A DNA stretch of 42,500 bases from Cryptomeria japonica (taxonomy: Eukaryota > Streptophyta > Pinopsida > Cupressales > Cupressaceae): NCBI RefSeq assembly GCF_030272615.1, contig NW_026729160.1:1-42500 (forward strand), in the 5' to 3' direction. The notes beneath the pieces were generated by a model. The model ran no database searches and was not told the DNA's origin. It worked only from the letters and a program-made list of their open reading frames with translations. Positions within the stretch are counted from its first letter, which is position 1; every line of letters begins with the position of its first letter. This document shows positions 42,438-42,500 of the stretch, one piece after another. A program made the position numbers and the translations under genes.

Positions 42438-42500
42438 CCTGTTATTGCTACTGCATCCTTCGGCTGGTAACCTCCTCTGCCGCCTTGGAACGTTCTCTTT
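42438..42500. other. Degenerate end of the 188-bp array
   Basis: Only weak echoes remain (CTGCCGCCTTGGAAC near 42469). No 18S sequence and no further promoter is seen before the window ends. Confidence 0.5.

Noticed and set aside
42438-42500. Start of the 18S gene at the right edge
   Set aside because: TACCTGTTATTGC near 42436 only faintly resembles the 18S start TACCTGGTTGATCC and then departs from it.

Overview
This window looks like nuclear ribosomal DNA spacer from a land plant. No protein-coding gene, 18S, 5.8S or 26S sequence was recognised. The only genes are six identical 5S rRNA genes on the minus strand. The 5S body is of non-angiosperm type (GCGTTAGTGC early in loop A, CCGCAGTTAAGCGCGC in the internal promoter region), which fits a gymnosperm or another non-flowering plant best. 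The species cannot be named from this sequence.

Layout. (1) 1-31746: five full copies and one truncated copy of a unit of about 6,034-6,035 bp, each carrying one 5S gene. Each unit runs, in plus-strand order: 5S terminator and 5S gene, GC-rich spacer, A-rich block, CACCC minisatellite, a 4-kb domain of nested GTGCGCACC palindromic subrepeats interrupted by AT-rich modules, and a GC-rich tail. Units differ by only a few substitutions, nearly all transitions. (2) 31747-32956: the CACCC minisatellite continues for 1.2 kb after the sixth unit breaks off. (3) 33148-37722: thirteen copies of a plant RNA polymerase I core promoter (TATATAGGGG) on the plus strand, in three families of promoter repeat (157 bp; 311 bp; about 440-490 bp), with a 38/52-bp tandem array and a 50/56-bp tandem array between them. 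(4) 37723-42437: about 25 copies of a 188-bp tandem repeat downstream of the last promoter, where the 5' external transcribed spacer (ETS) of the 45S rDNA should be. (5) 42438-42500: degenerate end of that array.

Reading: this is best explained as the intergenic spacer (IGS) of a 45S rDNA unit in which the 5S genes are physically linked (the L-type arrangement, known from Ginkgo, some other gymnosperms, part of the Asteraceae, and bryophytes). The 5S genes point away from the Pol I promoters. Two points stand out: the 5S unit is about 6 kb instead of the usual few hundred bp, and the spacer must exceed 42 kb if it really lies between 26S and 18S. The three promoter-proximal repeats and the 188-bp ETS repeats share one collinear template, and the sequence upstream of each Pol I promoter has a shortened relative inside the 5S units, so much of the spacer seems to have grown from a few ancestral modules.

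The many long open frames in all six frames (up to about 700 codons) are by-products of GC-rich, stop-poor tandem repeats and are not annotated as genes.
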